Part shown: positions 7,666-17,145 of the stretch, piece after piece | Numbering within the stretch: the first letter of the stretch is position 1 | Layout: the number at the start of each line of letters is the position of its first letter | Assembly (NCBI GenBank): GCA_934454405.1 | Contig: CAKSFN010000004.1 | Span: 1 to 64,000 of the forward strand | Length of the DNA stretch: 64,000 nt | DNA from: an uncultured Eubacteriales bacterium | Lineage (GTDB): Bacteria > Bacillota > Clostridia > Oscillospirales > UBA644 | Reading direction: 5' to 3' | Made by a program: the position numbers and the translations under genes | Notes under the pieces: model-generated | Told to the model about the DNA's origin: nothing | Database searches by the model: none | What the model saw: the letters and a program-made list of their open reading frames with translations, nothing else

Positions 7666-10600
7666 ATGAAAAAAAGACTTTTCGCGCTGCTCCTTGCCGT
7701 AGTTCTCGGAGTATCATCTTTTACGGTATTGTCGCTTGCGTCGAACGCCGCGTCGGCCTTATACTCGTTCAAGAACACGACGACCATCACGGCGCACGGC
7801 TGGACAAGCTGGCAAAACGTTTTGAAGATTTTTCCGAGCGGAGCGCAGTATGACGATTTACGGGCGGAAGGAACGCCTTATGCAATTCTCGAAGAAACTT
7901 TGAATAATGCAAAAGCGACTTACGGCGTGATTGCGGACGGCGCGTCTCCGAACTACGACTCGACGAAGACCTCTGAAAACCAGACTTTGACGGCTTATGC
8001 GGACACCGTTTTCGGAAGACAGTATTATATGTTTGACGGCGGTAAAAGACTTGCGTACGAGCTCTGGGACAGTACCGTCGATCCTTCGGTAAAGCTCAAA
8101 TTGATTCATGCAAATTACTTTATGTATATTTCCGCGGACACGCAGACCGTATATCATAAAGACCTTTATCAGGCGGCTGTCAACGCTCTCGGCGAATATG
8201 TGAGAAACTGTCACTACGACAAAGCTTTCGGCAGCGCCGACACGGGCAGATACGAGGCTCAAAAACAGAGATTTGAGAACTTCAAAGAGGCTCTGAAAGC
8301 GATGATGCCGAACGACGGGAAGTACGAGGTCTCCGAATACAAAACAGCGGGAAAGGTTCCTCTTCAGGCGAATTCGGTTTTCGCCGGCTGGTATACGGAC
8401 AACACTTACACAACCCCGTATATGCTTGATTCGGGAGAGGCTTATGCAAAGTTCACTGATGAAAAAGTGCTTTCGGTTCGCGTTCAGTGCGACGCGGGAC
8501 TTACGGCTGACAAGGAACAAACAAACCTTCGTTTTATAACGACGGTGGACGGCAAAAACTATCGTTCCGTCGGTTTCAGAATAACGCTGAACAACGGAAA
8601 AGAGATAACTCTTCAGACGAGTACCGTTTACGGCAGTTTGACAGCGAAAAACGGGCAGTCCGTTCTTACTTATCAGCCCACGGCTTTCAGCTCCTCATCA
8701 AAGTATTTTATGACTTTCGTCATCAGCAGTATCCCCACGGAATTCTTTGTTTCGGAATTTAAAGTGACCCCGTTCTGGATTACGCCCGACGGCTCGACGG
8801 TCTACGGTGCGAGCAAGACCTTCAACATAACCGACGCAAACGGTTTCGTAAAAGCCGTGGCGGCGGACAACACCACAAAAGTATATCAGGATCTCTCCTA
8901 TAACGCCGAGGCTCCCGTCAAGCGCATAGATATGTCTCTTGCGTCGAATGAATCCGAAGGCGGACAGTTCATACTCAGCAATGCAAAAAAAGCGTTTACG
9001 GTAAAGGATGTTACCGTCAGCGATCTGACGGACGGAAAAGGTCATACGATTCCCTCGTCCTCAATCACCGTTTACAGACAGCATTATATGTATGTTGACG
9101 TTCATTATTATACGTATAACGGCTATCCGAACGCGTACTACCCCGACGCTTTGATTGAAGTTAAGTACGACAAAGCGCATTACCCGTCGGGTCTGCCGGT
9201 TGCAAAAGGCAGAAATCAGGGTTATTGGCTGACCCTTTCGTCAGGCAAAAACGCGGTTGCGGGCGATTACAAGGGAAAAATCACCGTCACAACGGACGAC
9301 GGAAGCTTTTCCGTTCCGCTGAACGTGCATATTTACGATTTCGCCATACCCGAGGAATCTCACTTCAAAAACTCCTATGCGCTCTATCAGCTGACGGATT
9401 ACGACGGTCAACGCGGGCAGTATTATGAATTCCTCAAAAAGTACAGGCTGAATTCGACGTATCTTCCGACCATCGAAGCGGATCTGTCATGGCGCGACAA
9501 CAAGAACACCCTCGTAACGCTTGACGCGACAAAGGCGGTTATTGATCACGCGAAATCGGATCTCATAAAAACGGTTATGCTCGACATCGCGGGTATGCGC
9601 CGCTACAACGACAACGGAACGTACCGCTTCACCTCCGAGTTCAAAGCGATGCTCTCATATCTTAACGGTCAGATTCCCGGAAAGCTTTATTCGATAATCG
9701 CGGACGAACCCGTTTATCAGGAGGGCGCCGACTGGGTAAACACGACAAGAATACCCGATTTGGCAAAGCTTGTCCGCGACGAGGGTCAGGGCATGAAGTC
9801 CATTATCACCTATGACACCTATCTTCCGACAGACCAAAAAACGCTGAGCATTCCCGATGTTTGGTGCGTTAAGCCTTCCTATATAACAAAGGCGGACGCC
9901 GACGCGGCGCACGCGAGAGGTCAGGAAATGTGGTACTACACCTGCAACTGGCCTGTATATCCCGCGTTGACAACGCATATCGACTCCCACCTCATCGCGC
10001 CGAGACTTATCACGTGGCTCGGCTTCGGCGATCATATTGACGGATTCTTCTGCTACTCTGCGACCAGGCATTACAGAGCGACCAACTCCACGCATACGGA
10101 CACAAACGAATGGGTGAATCCCTACGCTCACCTTCTCGGCGACGATACGGGGAACACCGCAAACTCCGACCCCGCGGGCGACAACTATATCATTATGATA
10201 GGGCTTAACGGCGACGGCATAATAGACGACAATGTTCCCGTGCCGACATTAAGACTTGAAGCTCTTCGCGACGGTATGGAAGACTATGAATATCTTTGGC
10301 TCTATTCCGAAAAGATCAAAGCGCTGAACGCAAGGCTCGGAACAAGCGTTTCAACAGACGATGCAACGCAGATGTTCACGACGGTTATGTACAACAGCAC
10401 CACGAACTGGCTCAGGGACACTTCCGTTTTCGCCTATGTGCGCAATGATCTTGCAAATAAGATCGAGGAGAACGTCGATTTTATATACTATATCAAGGAG
10501 ACGGAAAGCTCCGGCACAAGAACCATTCATGTCTACGGCGCTACAACCCCGACGGTTACGATAAACGGGCAAACCGTAAACGTTTACGGCGGTCACGCAC

Positions 10601-10698
10601 AGCTGACGGTGAATGTAGATATTTCCGTAACGAGAAACGATTACGATATAACGGTCGGAACAAAAACCGTTCAGGTTCATTGCTTCCCCGGCAAATAA
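7666..10698 (+). CDS. Secreted GH123/DUF4091-like glycoside hydrolase
   Basis: The 1010-residue product has a clear signal peptide (MKKRLFALLLAVVLG, Ala-rich cleavage region near residues 22-26). The first 400 residues are not assigned. A beta-rich domain (about 415-570) follows, then a TIM-barrel-like part matching the DUF4091/GH123 fold. This contains an adjacent Asp-Glu pair (D680-E681 in IADEPVY) and the terminal signature RLEALRDGMEDYEYLWL. GH123 enzymes are beta-N-acetylgalactosaminidases that use a neighbouring Asp-Glu pair, so glycan cleavage outside the cell is likely; the substrate is not certain. The start at 7666 rather than 7663 gives better spacing to GGAGG. It is monocistronic. 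Confidence 0.85.
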   Translation: MKKRLFALLLAVVLGVSSFTVLSLASNAASALYSFKNTTTITAHGWTSWQNVLKIFPSGAQYDDLRAEGTPYAILEETLNNAKATYGVIADGASPNYDSTKTSENQTLTAYADTVFGRQYYMFDGGKRLAYELWDSTVDPSVKLKLIHANYFMYISADTQTVYHKDLYQAAVNALGEYVRNCHYDKAFGSADTGRYEAQKQRFENFKEALKAMMPNDGKYEVSEYKTAGKVPLQANSVFAGWYTDNTYTTPYMLDSGEAYAKFTDEKVLSVRVQCDAGLTADKEQTNLRFITTVDGKNYRSVGFRITLNNGKEITLQTSTVYGSLTAKNGQSVLTYQPTAFSSSSKYFMTFVISSIPTEFFVSEFKVTPFWITPDGSTVYGASKTFNITDANGFVKAVAADNTTKVYQDLSYNAEAPVKRIDMSLASNESEGGQFILSNAKKAFTVKDVTVSDLTDGKGHTIPSSSITVYRQHYMYVDVHYYTYNGYPNAYYPDALIEVKYDKAHYPSGLPVAKGRNQGYWLTLSSGKNAVAGDYKGKITVTTDDGSFSVPLNVHIYDFAIPEESHFKNSYALYQLTDYDGQRGQYYEFLKKYRLNSTYLPTIEADLSWRDNKNTLVTLDATKAVIDHAKSDLIKTVMLDIAGMRRYNDNGTYRFTSEFKAMLSYLNGQIPGKLYSIIADEPVYQEGADWVNTTRIPDLAKLVRDEGQGMKSIITYDTYLPTDQKTLSIPDVWCVKPSYITKADADAAHARGQEMWYYTCNWPVYPALTTHIDSHLIAPRLITWLGFGDHIDGFFCYSATRHYRATNSTHTDTNEWVNPYAHLLGDDTGNTANSDPAGDNYIIMIGLNGDGIIDDNVPVPTLRLEALRDGMEDYEYLWLYSEKIKALNARLGTSVSTDDATQMFTTVMYNSTTNWLRDTSVFAYVRNDLANKIEENVDFIYYIKETESSGTRTIHVYGATTPTVTINGQTVNVYGGHAQLTVNVDISVTRNDYDITVGTKTVQVHCFPGK

Positions 10699-10712
10699 TC
10701 GAGTTTTAATTC

Positions 10713-10740
10713 ACGGCGACGCTTTTTGCGTCGCCGTATT
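10713..10740 (+). terminator. Terminator of the GH123-like gene
   Basis: A perfect 10-bp stem, ACGGCGACGC (10713-10722) with its complement (10728-10737), encloses five T residues. The T run after the stem is short. Confidence 0.75.
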
Positions 10741-11527
10741 CTTATAAAAAAGCCGATATTTCTTTGCGAATGAAACGGGACGGCTTTCCACATTTTTCAA
10801 AGGCGCATTTTCGGTCGTCATTTTCGACAAACTTTTTTTCGGGCTTTCACATTTTTTCACTTTTCCCCGTTTCTCGGCTTTTTTCAGCGAGCTCGCTATT
10901 CGTGAGAAATCGAATCGGGCATCAAAAAACGCGCATTTTTCAATAAAAATTTATGTCAATAGGATTTTTAACAATTTTTTTTCGCGTTGTTAAAAACCTC
11001 AATCGCTATCGCTTTTAAGATATTGAACTTTTATTCATTTTGAACAATCGGAAAAATAATAAAAAAAGTATTGACCGCGTGGTTATGGGCTTTCCGCGGT
11101 GTCGAAAATTGTTGAAAAACGTCCTTCATAAACTTCGACGCGTTAAAATCATCGACTTTTTCACACTTTCAACAGGTTTTTCCACAAAACCGGGGGCAGT
11201 TGTCGGTTTTATTCATTTTTCTTTTCAAGGGAGATTTTTATTCATTTTTTTGTATTCACGAATGTGTGGGGATTTTTTTCGGTTATTAACACACGAGTTA
11301 CCGCCGCTACATACTTTCGTAACAAAATGTTTGAATTTGGCGAAGAGTTTTCAACAATCGAAATTCGTTGAAAATTACGGTTAAAACGCAGTTATTAAAC
11401 ACTTATCAAAGATTTTGCATAAATCTTCATATCCTTTTCCGAAAAGAATTTATACATTTTTGTTAATTTCGGTTTTTCATTGTCAAACTGCACAAAAAAC
11501 AAAAAATAAAAAAAAGGAGGCGGAAAG
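10741..11527. other. AT-rich gene-free stretch with DnaA-box-like words
   Basis: No convincing gene is present in about 790 bases. The sequence is rich in T tracts. It holds one TTTTCCACA (11178-11186, one mismatch to the DnaA box TTATCCACA), TTTTCAACA at 11348-11356, its complement at 11110-11118, CTTTCAACA at 11166-11174 and TTTTCAACG on the minus strand near 11367. A 10-bp inverted repeat (TTTTTAACAA with TTGTTAAAAA) spans about 10965-10996. No dnaA or dnaN is nearby. Whether it binds DnaA is open. Confidence 0.4.
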
Positions 11528-11632
11528 ATGCGGATTTCGTCTATTCCGAAAAATGTTAACATTCAAATCGGAGTTTTTCTGCCGTTGGGTATTGTAAATT
11601 TTTTTATTATATGTTATTATATATTAGACTGA
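11528..11632 (+). CDS. Small putative membrane peptide (34 aa)
   Basis: An ATG follows an excellent ribosome site (AAAAAGGAGG, 7-base spacing) and opens a 34-codon frame. After a polar N-terminus it encodes one hydrophobic stretch (about residues 14-33, GVFLPLGIVNFFIICYYIL). It ends 30 bases before the GH106-like gene and could be a small membrane protein or a leader peptide for that operon. Support rests on the ribosome site and composition only; no family is recognised. Confidence 0.4.
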   Translation: MRISSIPKNVNIQIGVFLPLGIVNFFIICYYILD

Positions 11633-11662
11633 ATAACCGCAAACGCGGAAGGAGGTTTTCGG

Positions 11663-14629
11663 ATGTTCGGAAAGCCCGACAGAAGAAAATACGGAGCGAA
11701 GCCGTTTTGGGCATGGAACGGAAAGCTTGACAAAGAAGAATTGATAAGGCAAACCGAAGTTATGAAAGAAATGGGCTTCGGAGGCTTTTTTATGCATTCG
11801 AGAACCGGACTCGCGACGGAATACCTGTCCGACGAATGGTTCGACGATATAAACGCCTGCGCGGACGCTGCCGAAAAGGAAGATATGGAATCGTGGCTTT
11901 ACGACGAGGACAGATGGCCGAGCGGTTCCGCAGGTGGCATAGCGACAAAGGAAGTTAAATACCGGATGCAGTATATCCGCTGCAACATCGTGATGAAGGA
12001 TCTGTTCGAGTGGTCCGACGATATTATATGCGCCTTTGCCGCCGACGTTGACGGGATTGATTTTTCCGGAGAGATAAAGATTTCAAAGCATACGGACATC
12101 ACTTCCCTGCCCGCGAAGGATATTATTTACTTCACGCAGGAATATATGATTCCGACGCCTACCTATAACGAAAGCGCGTATCTTGATACGCTCAGTAAGG
12201 AGGCGACGGAGCATTTTATAGAAACCACCCACGAACTGTATGCGAAAAAATGCGGAAAACGCATCGGAAAAAGCATTCAGGGCATATTTACGGACGAGCC
12301 TCACAGAGGCGCGCTTATGACGGGATTTTCCGTTCCGAACAGAGAGCCTCAGATGCTTGCGCCGTACACGGACGACCTTTTCGACTGTTTCAAAAAGGCT
12401 TTCGGTTATGATCTTCGCGACCGTCTGCCCGAACTGTTCTTGAGAAAGGACGGAAAGTATTACGCAAAGGTAAAGTGGCAGTATACGGAACTGCTGACCG
12501 AGCTTTTTATAAAAAATTTTATGAAGCCCTATCACGGCTGGTGCAAAGATCACGATCTGCTTTTCACGGGGCACATGCTCCACGAAGACCGTCTTTCGTA
12601 TCAGGTCAGCACAAACGGCTCCGTTATGCGCTGCTATGAGCATATGGATGTTCCGGGAGTGGACACGCTGTGCAATCACAACTACGCATATTGCATTGTC
12701 AAGCAGCTCTCCTCCGTTGCAAGGCAGACAGGCAAAAAACATCTGATGTCCGAACTGAACGGCTGTACGGGCTGGCAGATGCGCTTTTCCGATTATAAAG
12801 GAATAGGCGACTGGCAGGCGATTATGGGAATAAATCTTCGCTGTCCGCATCTTTCATGGTACACGATGCAGGGTGAGGCAAAAAGAGATTATCCTGCAAG
12901 CATTCTTCATCAATCCGCATGGTACAAGGCATATTCGTATCTCGAAGACCACTATACACGAATAGGCGAAATCACGGGCACGACCGACAGAATTTGCAGA
13001 ACGGCGGTAATTATGCCCGTCGAAAGCCTCTGGGTTCAGATATACGCAGGCTGGGCGAACGGGATGCTTAATGTTTCGGATGAGATCAAGCCGTTCGACG
13101 ACGATTTCGACAGAGTTTACAACACGCTTCTCAAAGCGCATGTCGATTTTGATTTTGCAGATGAAGAAATGCTTTCAAGGCTCGGAAGCGTTGAAGACGG
13201 AAAATTGGTAATAGGAAAGGCCGATTATAAGCGCGTTATCGTTCCGAGTATGCTGACAATACGCCGCTCAACGCTTGAAATATTGCAAAAATTCAAGGAA
13301 AACGGCGGAGAAGTCGTTTTTGCGGGAATAACACCGACGCTCGTTGACGCGGAGGAATCCTCGGATGCGGCAACCTTTGCTGAAAGCTGCGAAAAGGTCG
13401 AAATTGAAGCTCTTGCGAAGCTGCGCGACAGAATTTTCGTTTCTTCGGAAAAAATCATAATACAAACATATCGGGACGAAGAAAACAAATATTGTTTTCT
13501 GCTCAATACCGATCCCGACAACGCGGTGAAAAACGTAACGGTGGATTTCGGAAAGGATGTTTCTCTTCAGCTTTGGGATACCGTTTCCGGGGAAATATTC
13601 AGCGTTGACGGAAAAGACGGAAAATACATCGCGAACTTTGAAGCGGGTCAGCTCATTCTGCTGGTAATCCCTTATGAAGAAACTCTCGACGTCGAGCCGC
13701 TGCCGCAAAGAAAAGAGATCGAAAGAGTTTTTGCGAGCGATGAGACCGAGATTTCGACGGACGAACCAAACGTGCTTGTTCTCGACTATGCAAGGTTCGG
13801 AATAAACGGCGGCGAGCTCTCCGAGAAAAAAGAGATACTGCTTTCGGATCGCTGCCTGCGCGCCGAGTTCGGACTTGAACCGAGAGGCGGAATGATGAAT
13901 CAGCCGTGGTATACGTCGCAACGCCGATTGCAGACAAAAGCGGAGGTCGAAACAGTTTTCGACTTCGAAAACGACGGATATAACGGAAAAATCGTCCTTT
14001 GCTGCGAGGAGCCGGAGAAGTTTGAAATACGGGTCAACGGCAATCTGTTGAAAAAAACGCCGATCGACGGGATTTATATCGACAGATGCTTTAACAGATT
14101 TGATATCTCCGAATTTGTTCAAAACGGCGGCAACACCATCTCGTTTAAGACGGCGTTCAAAGAGGATACGAACCTCGAAGCGGTGTATCTGCTCGGCGAT
14201 TTTGCCGCGGACGCTTCGGGTAAAATCTCAAAGAGAGAAAAACTCGGCTTCGGCGACGTTGCAAAGCAGGGGCTTCCTTTTTACGGCGGCTCGATGAAAT
14301 ATATGCTTCATTTCCCCAAAACTCCGAAAGAAGGACAGCGCGCCGTTTTACATCTCGCCGATGAAGAAAACGTCGCGTGCTGCGCGGTCGCGGACAAAAC
14401 GATTGCGTTTCCTCCGTATACCTGCGATGTGACTGACGAGCTCGGTAAAGACGGGAATATTGAACTGACCGTTTATCTGACAAGGCGCAATATGTTCGGT
14501 CCGCTGCACGGTATCGCGAAAAAAGTCGATGTTGTCGGACCTGACGATTTCCTGCGGGGAGACAGCAAAGAATATGTTTTGCTTAACGCGGGATTGACAA
14601 ACAAACCTTATATTACGATAGAAGAGTAG
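11663..14629 (+). CDS. GH106-like glycosyl hydrolase, cytoplasmic
   Basis: The 988-residue protein begins with the pattern of GH106 (alpha-L-rhamnosidase)-related enzymes: KPFWAWNGKLDKEELIRQTE, GFGGFFMHSR, and LYDEDRWPSGSAGG by about residue 90. A TIM-barrel region continues to about 460 (FTDEPHRG, GHMLHEDRL, LMSELNGCTGWQ), then beta-sandwich domains. There is no signal peptide, so it acts on imported oligosaccharides. AAGGAGG precedes the ATG. It heads a tightly spaced operon whose fifth gene is an aldolase/dehydrogenase of the rhamnulose-phosphate aldolase type, which would fit deoxy-sugar use. The substrate is inference. Confidence 0.82.
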   Translation: MFGKPDRRKYGAKPFWAWNGKLDKEELIRQTEVMKEMGFGGFFMHSRTGLATEYLSDEWFDDINACADAAEKEDMESWLYDEDRWPSGSAGGIATKEVKYRMQYIRCNIVMKDLFEWSDDIICAFAADVDGIDFSGEIKISKHTDITSLPAKDIIYFTQEYMIPTPTYNESAYLDTLSKEATEHFIETTHELYAKKCGKRIGKSIQGIFTDEPHRGALMTGFSVPNREPQMLAPYTDDLFDCFKKAFGYDLRDRLPELFLRKDGKYYAKVKWQYTELLTELFIKNFMKPYHGWCKDHDLLFTGHMLHEDRLSYQVSTNGSVMRCYEHMDVPGVDTLCNHNYAYCIVKQLSSVARQTGKKHLMSELNGCTGWQMRFSDYKGIGDWQAIMGINLRCPHLSWYTMQGEAKRDYPASILHQSAWYKAYSYLEDHYTRIGEITGTTDRICRTAVIMPVESLWVQIYAGWANGMLNVSDEIKPFDDDFDRVYNTLLKAHVDFDFADEEMLSRLGSVEDGKLVIGKADYKRVIVPSMLTIRRSTLEILQKFKENGGEVVFAGITPTLVDAEESSDAATFAESCEKVEIEALAKLRDRIFVSSEKIIIQTYRDEENKYCFLLNTDPDNAVKNVTVDFGKDVSLQLWDTVSGEIFSVDGKDGKYIANFEAGQLILLVIPYEETLDVEPLPQRKEIERVFASDETEISTDEPNVLVLDYARFGINGGELSEKKEILLSDRCLRAEFGLEPRGGMMNQPWYTSQRRLQTKAEVETVFDFENDGYNGKIVLCCEEPEKFEIRVNGNLLKKTPIDGIYIDRCFNRFDISEFVQNGGNTISFKTAFKEDTNLEAVYLLGDFAADASGKISKREKLGFGDVAKQGLPFYGGSMKYMLHFPKTPKEGQRAVLHLADEENVACCAVADKTIAFPPYTCDVTDELGKDGNIELTVYLTRRNMFGPLHGIAKKVDVVGPDDFLRGDSKEYVLLNAGLTNKPYITIEE

Positions 14630-14639
14630 GAGGACACCG

Positions 14640-15662
14640 ATGTTCAGAAAAAATATGGGAATTGACCTCGGCACGTCTTCCGTGCTGATATACGTCAGAG
14701 GAAAAGGCATAGTTCTTCGTGAGCCTGCGGTCGTCGCGATAGACAAAAAAACGATGAAAATATTGAAAGTCGGTTTCGAGGCGCAGGAAATGCTCGGAAG
14801 AACTCCGAAAAATATAGTTGCAGTTCACCCTATGCGCGACGGGATCATATCGGATTATGACAGTACGGAGCAGATGCTCAGATATTTTATCAGAAAAGCA
14901 AACGGGAATTCCGTTTTTCCTCCAAACGCGGTTGTGTGCGTTCCGTCAAGGATCAACGAGGTTGAAGAAAGAGCGGTGCGCCAGGCAGTTACGAATGCGG
15001 GGGCAAAAAACATCGAGCTGATTGAGGAGCCTATGGCGGCGGCGCTCGGCGCGGGACTTGATATAGGCAGACCGAGAGGCATTATGGTTATAGATATCGG
15101 CGGAGGAACCGTTGATATTGCCGTTATCTGCCTGAACGATATCGTTGTTTCGGAATCCGTCAAGTGCGGAGGAAACAAATTCGACGACGAAATAGTAAAA
15201 TACGTTAGAAAAGAATTTTCCTGCATTATCGGAGAAAGAACCGCCGAAGACATAAAAATCAAAATCGGCTGCGTCACTCCCCGTCCCGAACGGTTGACGA
15301 TGACGGTGCGCGGCAGAAATATGGCTACGGGGCTGCCGAAAGAGTTTACCATTTCTTCCGACAACGTTATGCAGGCGTTGACGCCTGCGGCGAACACCGT
15401 GGTAGAGGCTGTTCACGATGTGCTGTCCAAGACACCGCCCGAGCTGATTGCGGATATTTCCACGGACGGAATATTGATGACGGGCGGCGGCAGTTTGCTT
15501 TACGGCTTTGACAGACTTCTGACTTCAAAGGTCGGCATTCATGTCTATACGGCGGAGGACGCGCTTTCGTGCGTGGTAAGAGGCGCGGGAATCGCTTCCG
15601 ACCATGTCGAAAACCTTTCTGAAACAAAAATAAATTCACCCAGAAGAAAACTCTGGAACTGA
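14640..15662 (+). CDS. MreB/Mbl-family actin-like protein
   Basis: This 340-residue protein has the actin-fold phosphate loops of MreB (MGIDLGTSSVLIYV, VIDIGGGTVDIAV) and the family signature ELIEEPMAAALGAGLDI; the adenosine motif is TGGGSLLYG. Proteins of this family form membrane-bound filaments that organise cell-wall synthesis. It lies away from mreC/mreD and rodA, inside a sugar/polyphosphate-type operon, so it is probably an extra paralogue (Mbl or MreBH-like) and not the main mreB. Only 10 bases separate it from the hydrolase gene, with GGAGG in between. Confidence 0.9.
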   Translation: MFRKNMGIDLGTSSVLIYVRGKGIVLREPAVVAIDKKTMKILKVGFEAQEMLGRTPKNIVAVHPMRDGIISDYDSTEQMLRYFIRKANGNSVFPPNAVVCVPSRINEVEERAVRQAVTNAGAKNIELIEEPMAAALGAGLDIGRPRGIMVIDIGGGTVDIAVICLNDIVVSESVKCGGNKFDDEIVKYVRKEFSCIIGERTAEDIKIKIGCVTPRPERLTMTVRGRNMATGLPKEFTISSDNVMQALTPAANTVVEAVHDVLSKTPPELIADISTDGILMTGGGSLLYGFDRLLTSKVGIHVYTAEDALSCVVRGAGIASDHVENLSETKINSPRRKLWN

Positions 15663-15682
15663 TAAAACGGAGGAATATTAAA

Positions 15683-16369
15683 ATGATTTCAAACTTCACC
15701 GCCCTTGCGGGTTCCGGCTTTCTGTCGCAGCTCTTCCAGAGTTCATCGACGATTTCCGTTCCTGATATCATAATCAGACTGCTGATAGCGCTTGCGGTTT
15801 CCCTTTTCATTTATTTTATTTATAAGCTTACATTCAACGGCGTGACCTTTAACAGAAATTTCGGCGGAACGATTGTTATAACGACGGTTGTCACCGCGGT
15901 TATCATGATGATAATCAACTCAAACCTTGCGCTTTCTCTCGGAATGGTGGGCGCGCTCTCCATAATCCGATTCAGAAATGCGGTCAAGGATTCGCGTGAT
16001 ATCTCGTTCATTTTCTGGGGCGTCGCTTCCGGTCTTGCGGCCGGCACGGGGCTTTACCTCGTCGCTCTCATATCAACGGTTTTCATCGGCCTTTGCGTCG
16101 TTGTTTTCAATCTTACGGGATTCTCCTCAAAGAGTTATCTTCTCGTTGTCAGGTACGACTCGTCTTTCAACAGCGACATTATGGCGAAAGCGCTCAATCA
16201 TTACTGCAAAAAATACCGTCTGCGAATGAAAAACACGTCTGACGACACGGTCGAAGCGATCTATGAGTTGAATCTCCGCAACGGCGCAGACAGCGTTATG
16301 GTTGAAAAGATCGCGGATCTCGACGGAATTCTTTCCGTAAATCTGGTATCGAGCAATGAAGAGATCTGA
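15683..16369 (+). CDS. DUF4956 membrane protein
   Basis: The 228-residue product has about four membrane helices in residues 20-150. It shows the DUF4956 hallmark GMVGALSIIRFRNAVKD and a soluble C-terminal domain of about 75 residues. DUF4956 proteins are commonly encoded beside VTC-domain proteins, as here, where the next gene overlaps by 14 bases. The pairing suggests a membrane partner of the polyphosphate-polymerase-like protein; the biochemical role is unknown. Confidence 0.88.
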   Translation: MISNFTALAGSGFLSQLFQSSSTISVPDIIIRLLIALAVSLFIYFIYKLTFNGVTFNRNFGGTIVITTVVTAVIMMIINSNLALSLGMVGALSIIRFRNAVKDSRDISFIFWGVASGLAAGTGLYLVALISTVFIGLCVVVFNLTGFSSKSYLLVVRYDSSFNSDIMAKALNHYCKKYRLRMKNTSDDTVEAIYELNLRNGADSVMVEKIADLDGILSVNLVSSNEEI

Positions 16370-17105
16370 GAGCGCATTTTCAAAGCTTCTCGATAATCTG
16401 ACAGGCCCCATCCCCACCCCGAAAACGGAAAAGACGTTTCGGCACGAATTCAAATATCTCATAAACCGTTACGACTATCTCAAATGCCGAAATCTCTGCG
16501 AGCGGTATATGAAGTACGACAGGTTCGCGGGCGCGGACGGAACATATTTCATCAACAGTCTTTACTTCGATTCCGTCGGTTGCCGGGACTATTTCGACAA
16601 AGAGCTCGGCGCATACGACCGCAAAAAGATGCGTATTCGAAACTACGGATACGACCTCGACTGGGCGCATTTTGAGATGAAACGCAAGTTGGATATCTGG
16701 GAGTATAAGGATAAAGTCAGAATTTCGAAGGACGAATTCTACCGCATTGCGGCGGGCGACTTTTCGTGCCTGCTCAATAAAGACGATACTGCGGTCAGGT
16801 TTTTCTCGATTCTTTCGGAGGGACTTTACAGACCGTCGTGCATCGTCGAATATGACCGCGCCGCGTTTGTGCTTCCCTTTGAGGATGTGCGCATAACATT
16901 TGACCTTGACGTCAGGTATTCAACAAGCGACTTCGACCTTTTCAGAAAAAAGGTCACAACGCCGCTCTTCCCCGAAAAATCCGTCGTGTTCGAGATCAAA
17001 TACAACGAATTTCTCCCGGGTTGGGCGCGGGGAATGCTCGGTATGGCGGGAAAACAGACGGAAGCGGTAAGCAAATACTGCTTCGCGCGTGAAAAAGTTT
17101 TATAA
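16356..17105 (+). CDS. VTC-domain protein, polyphosphate-polymerase-like
   Basis: The 249 residues form a single VTC domain, the catalytic tunnel fold of yeast Vtc4, which makes polyphosphate from ATP. Typical elements are RHEFKYLINRYDY near residue 30, INSLYFDS, KMRIRNYG, FEMKRK, PSCIVEYDRAAF and a final VFEIKYNEFLPGW. The basic residues lining the tunnel in the family appear retained (R, K and RxR in these motifs), so it is probably active. It overlaps the DUF4956 gene and has no membrane helix of its own. Confidence 0.88.
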   Translation: MKRSESAFSKLLDNLTGPIPTPKTEKTFRHEFKYLINRYDYLKCRNLCERYMKYDRFAGADGTYFINSLYFDSVGCRDYFDKELGAYDRKKMRIRNYGYDLDWAHFEMKRKLDIWEYKDKVRISKDEFYRIAAGDFSCLLNKDDTAVRFFSILSEGLYRPSCIVEYDRAAFVLPFEDVRITFDLDVRYSTSDFDLFRKKVTTPLFPEKSVVFEIKYNEFLPGWARGMLGMAGKQTEAVSKYCFAREKVL

Positions 17106-17145
17106 AATATTTTATAACGGATATATTCCGAGAAAGGCGTTCAGT

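Noticed and set aside
11040..11384. 114-codon plus-strand frame in the AT-rich stretch
   Set aside because: Its residues are an arbitrary mix rich in Phe and Lys from T/A tracts, there is no ribosome site, and it runs through the DnaA-box-like words.
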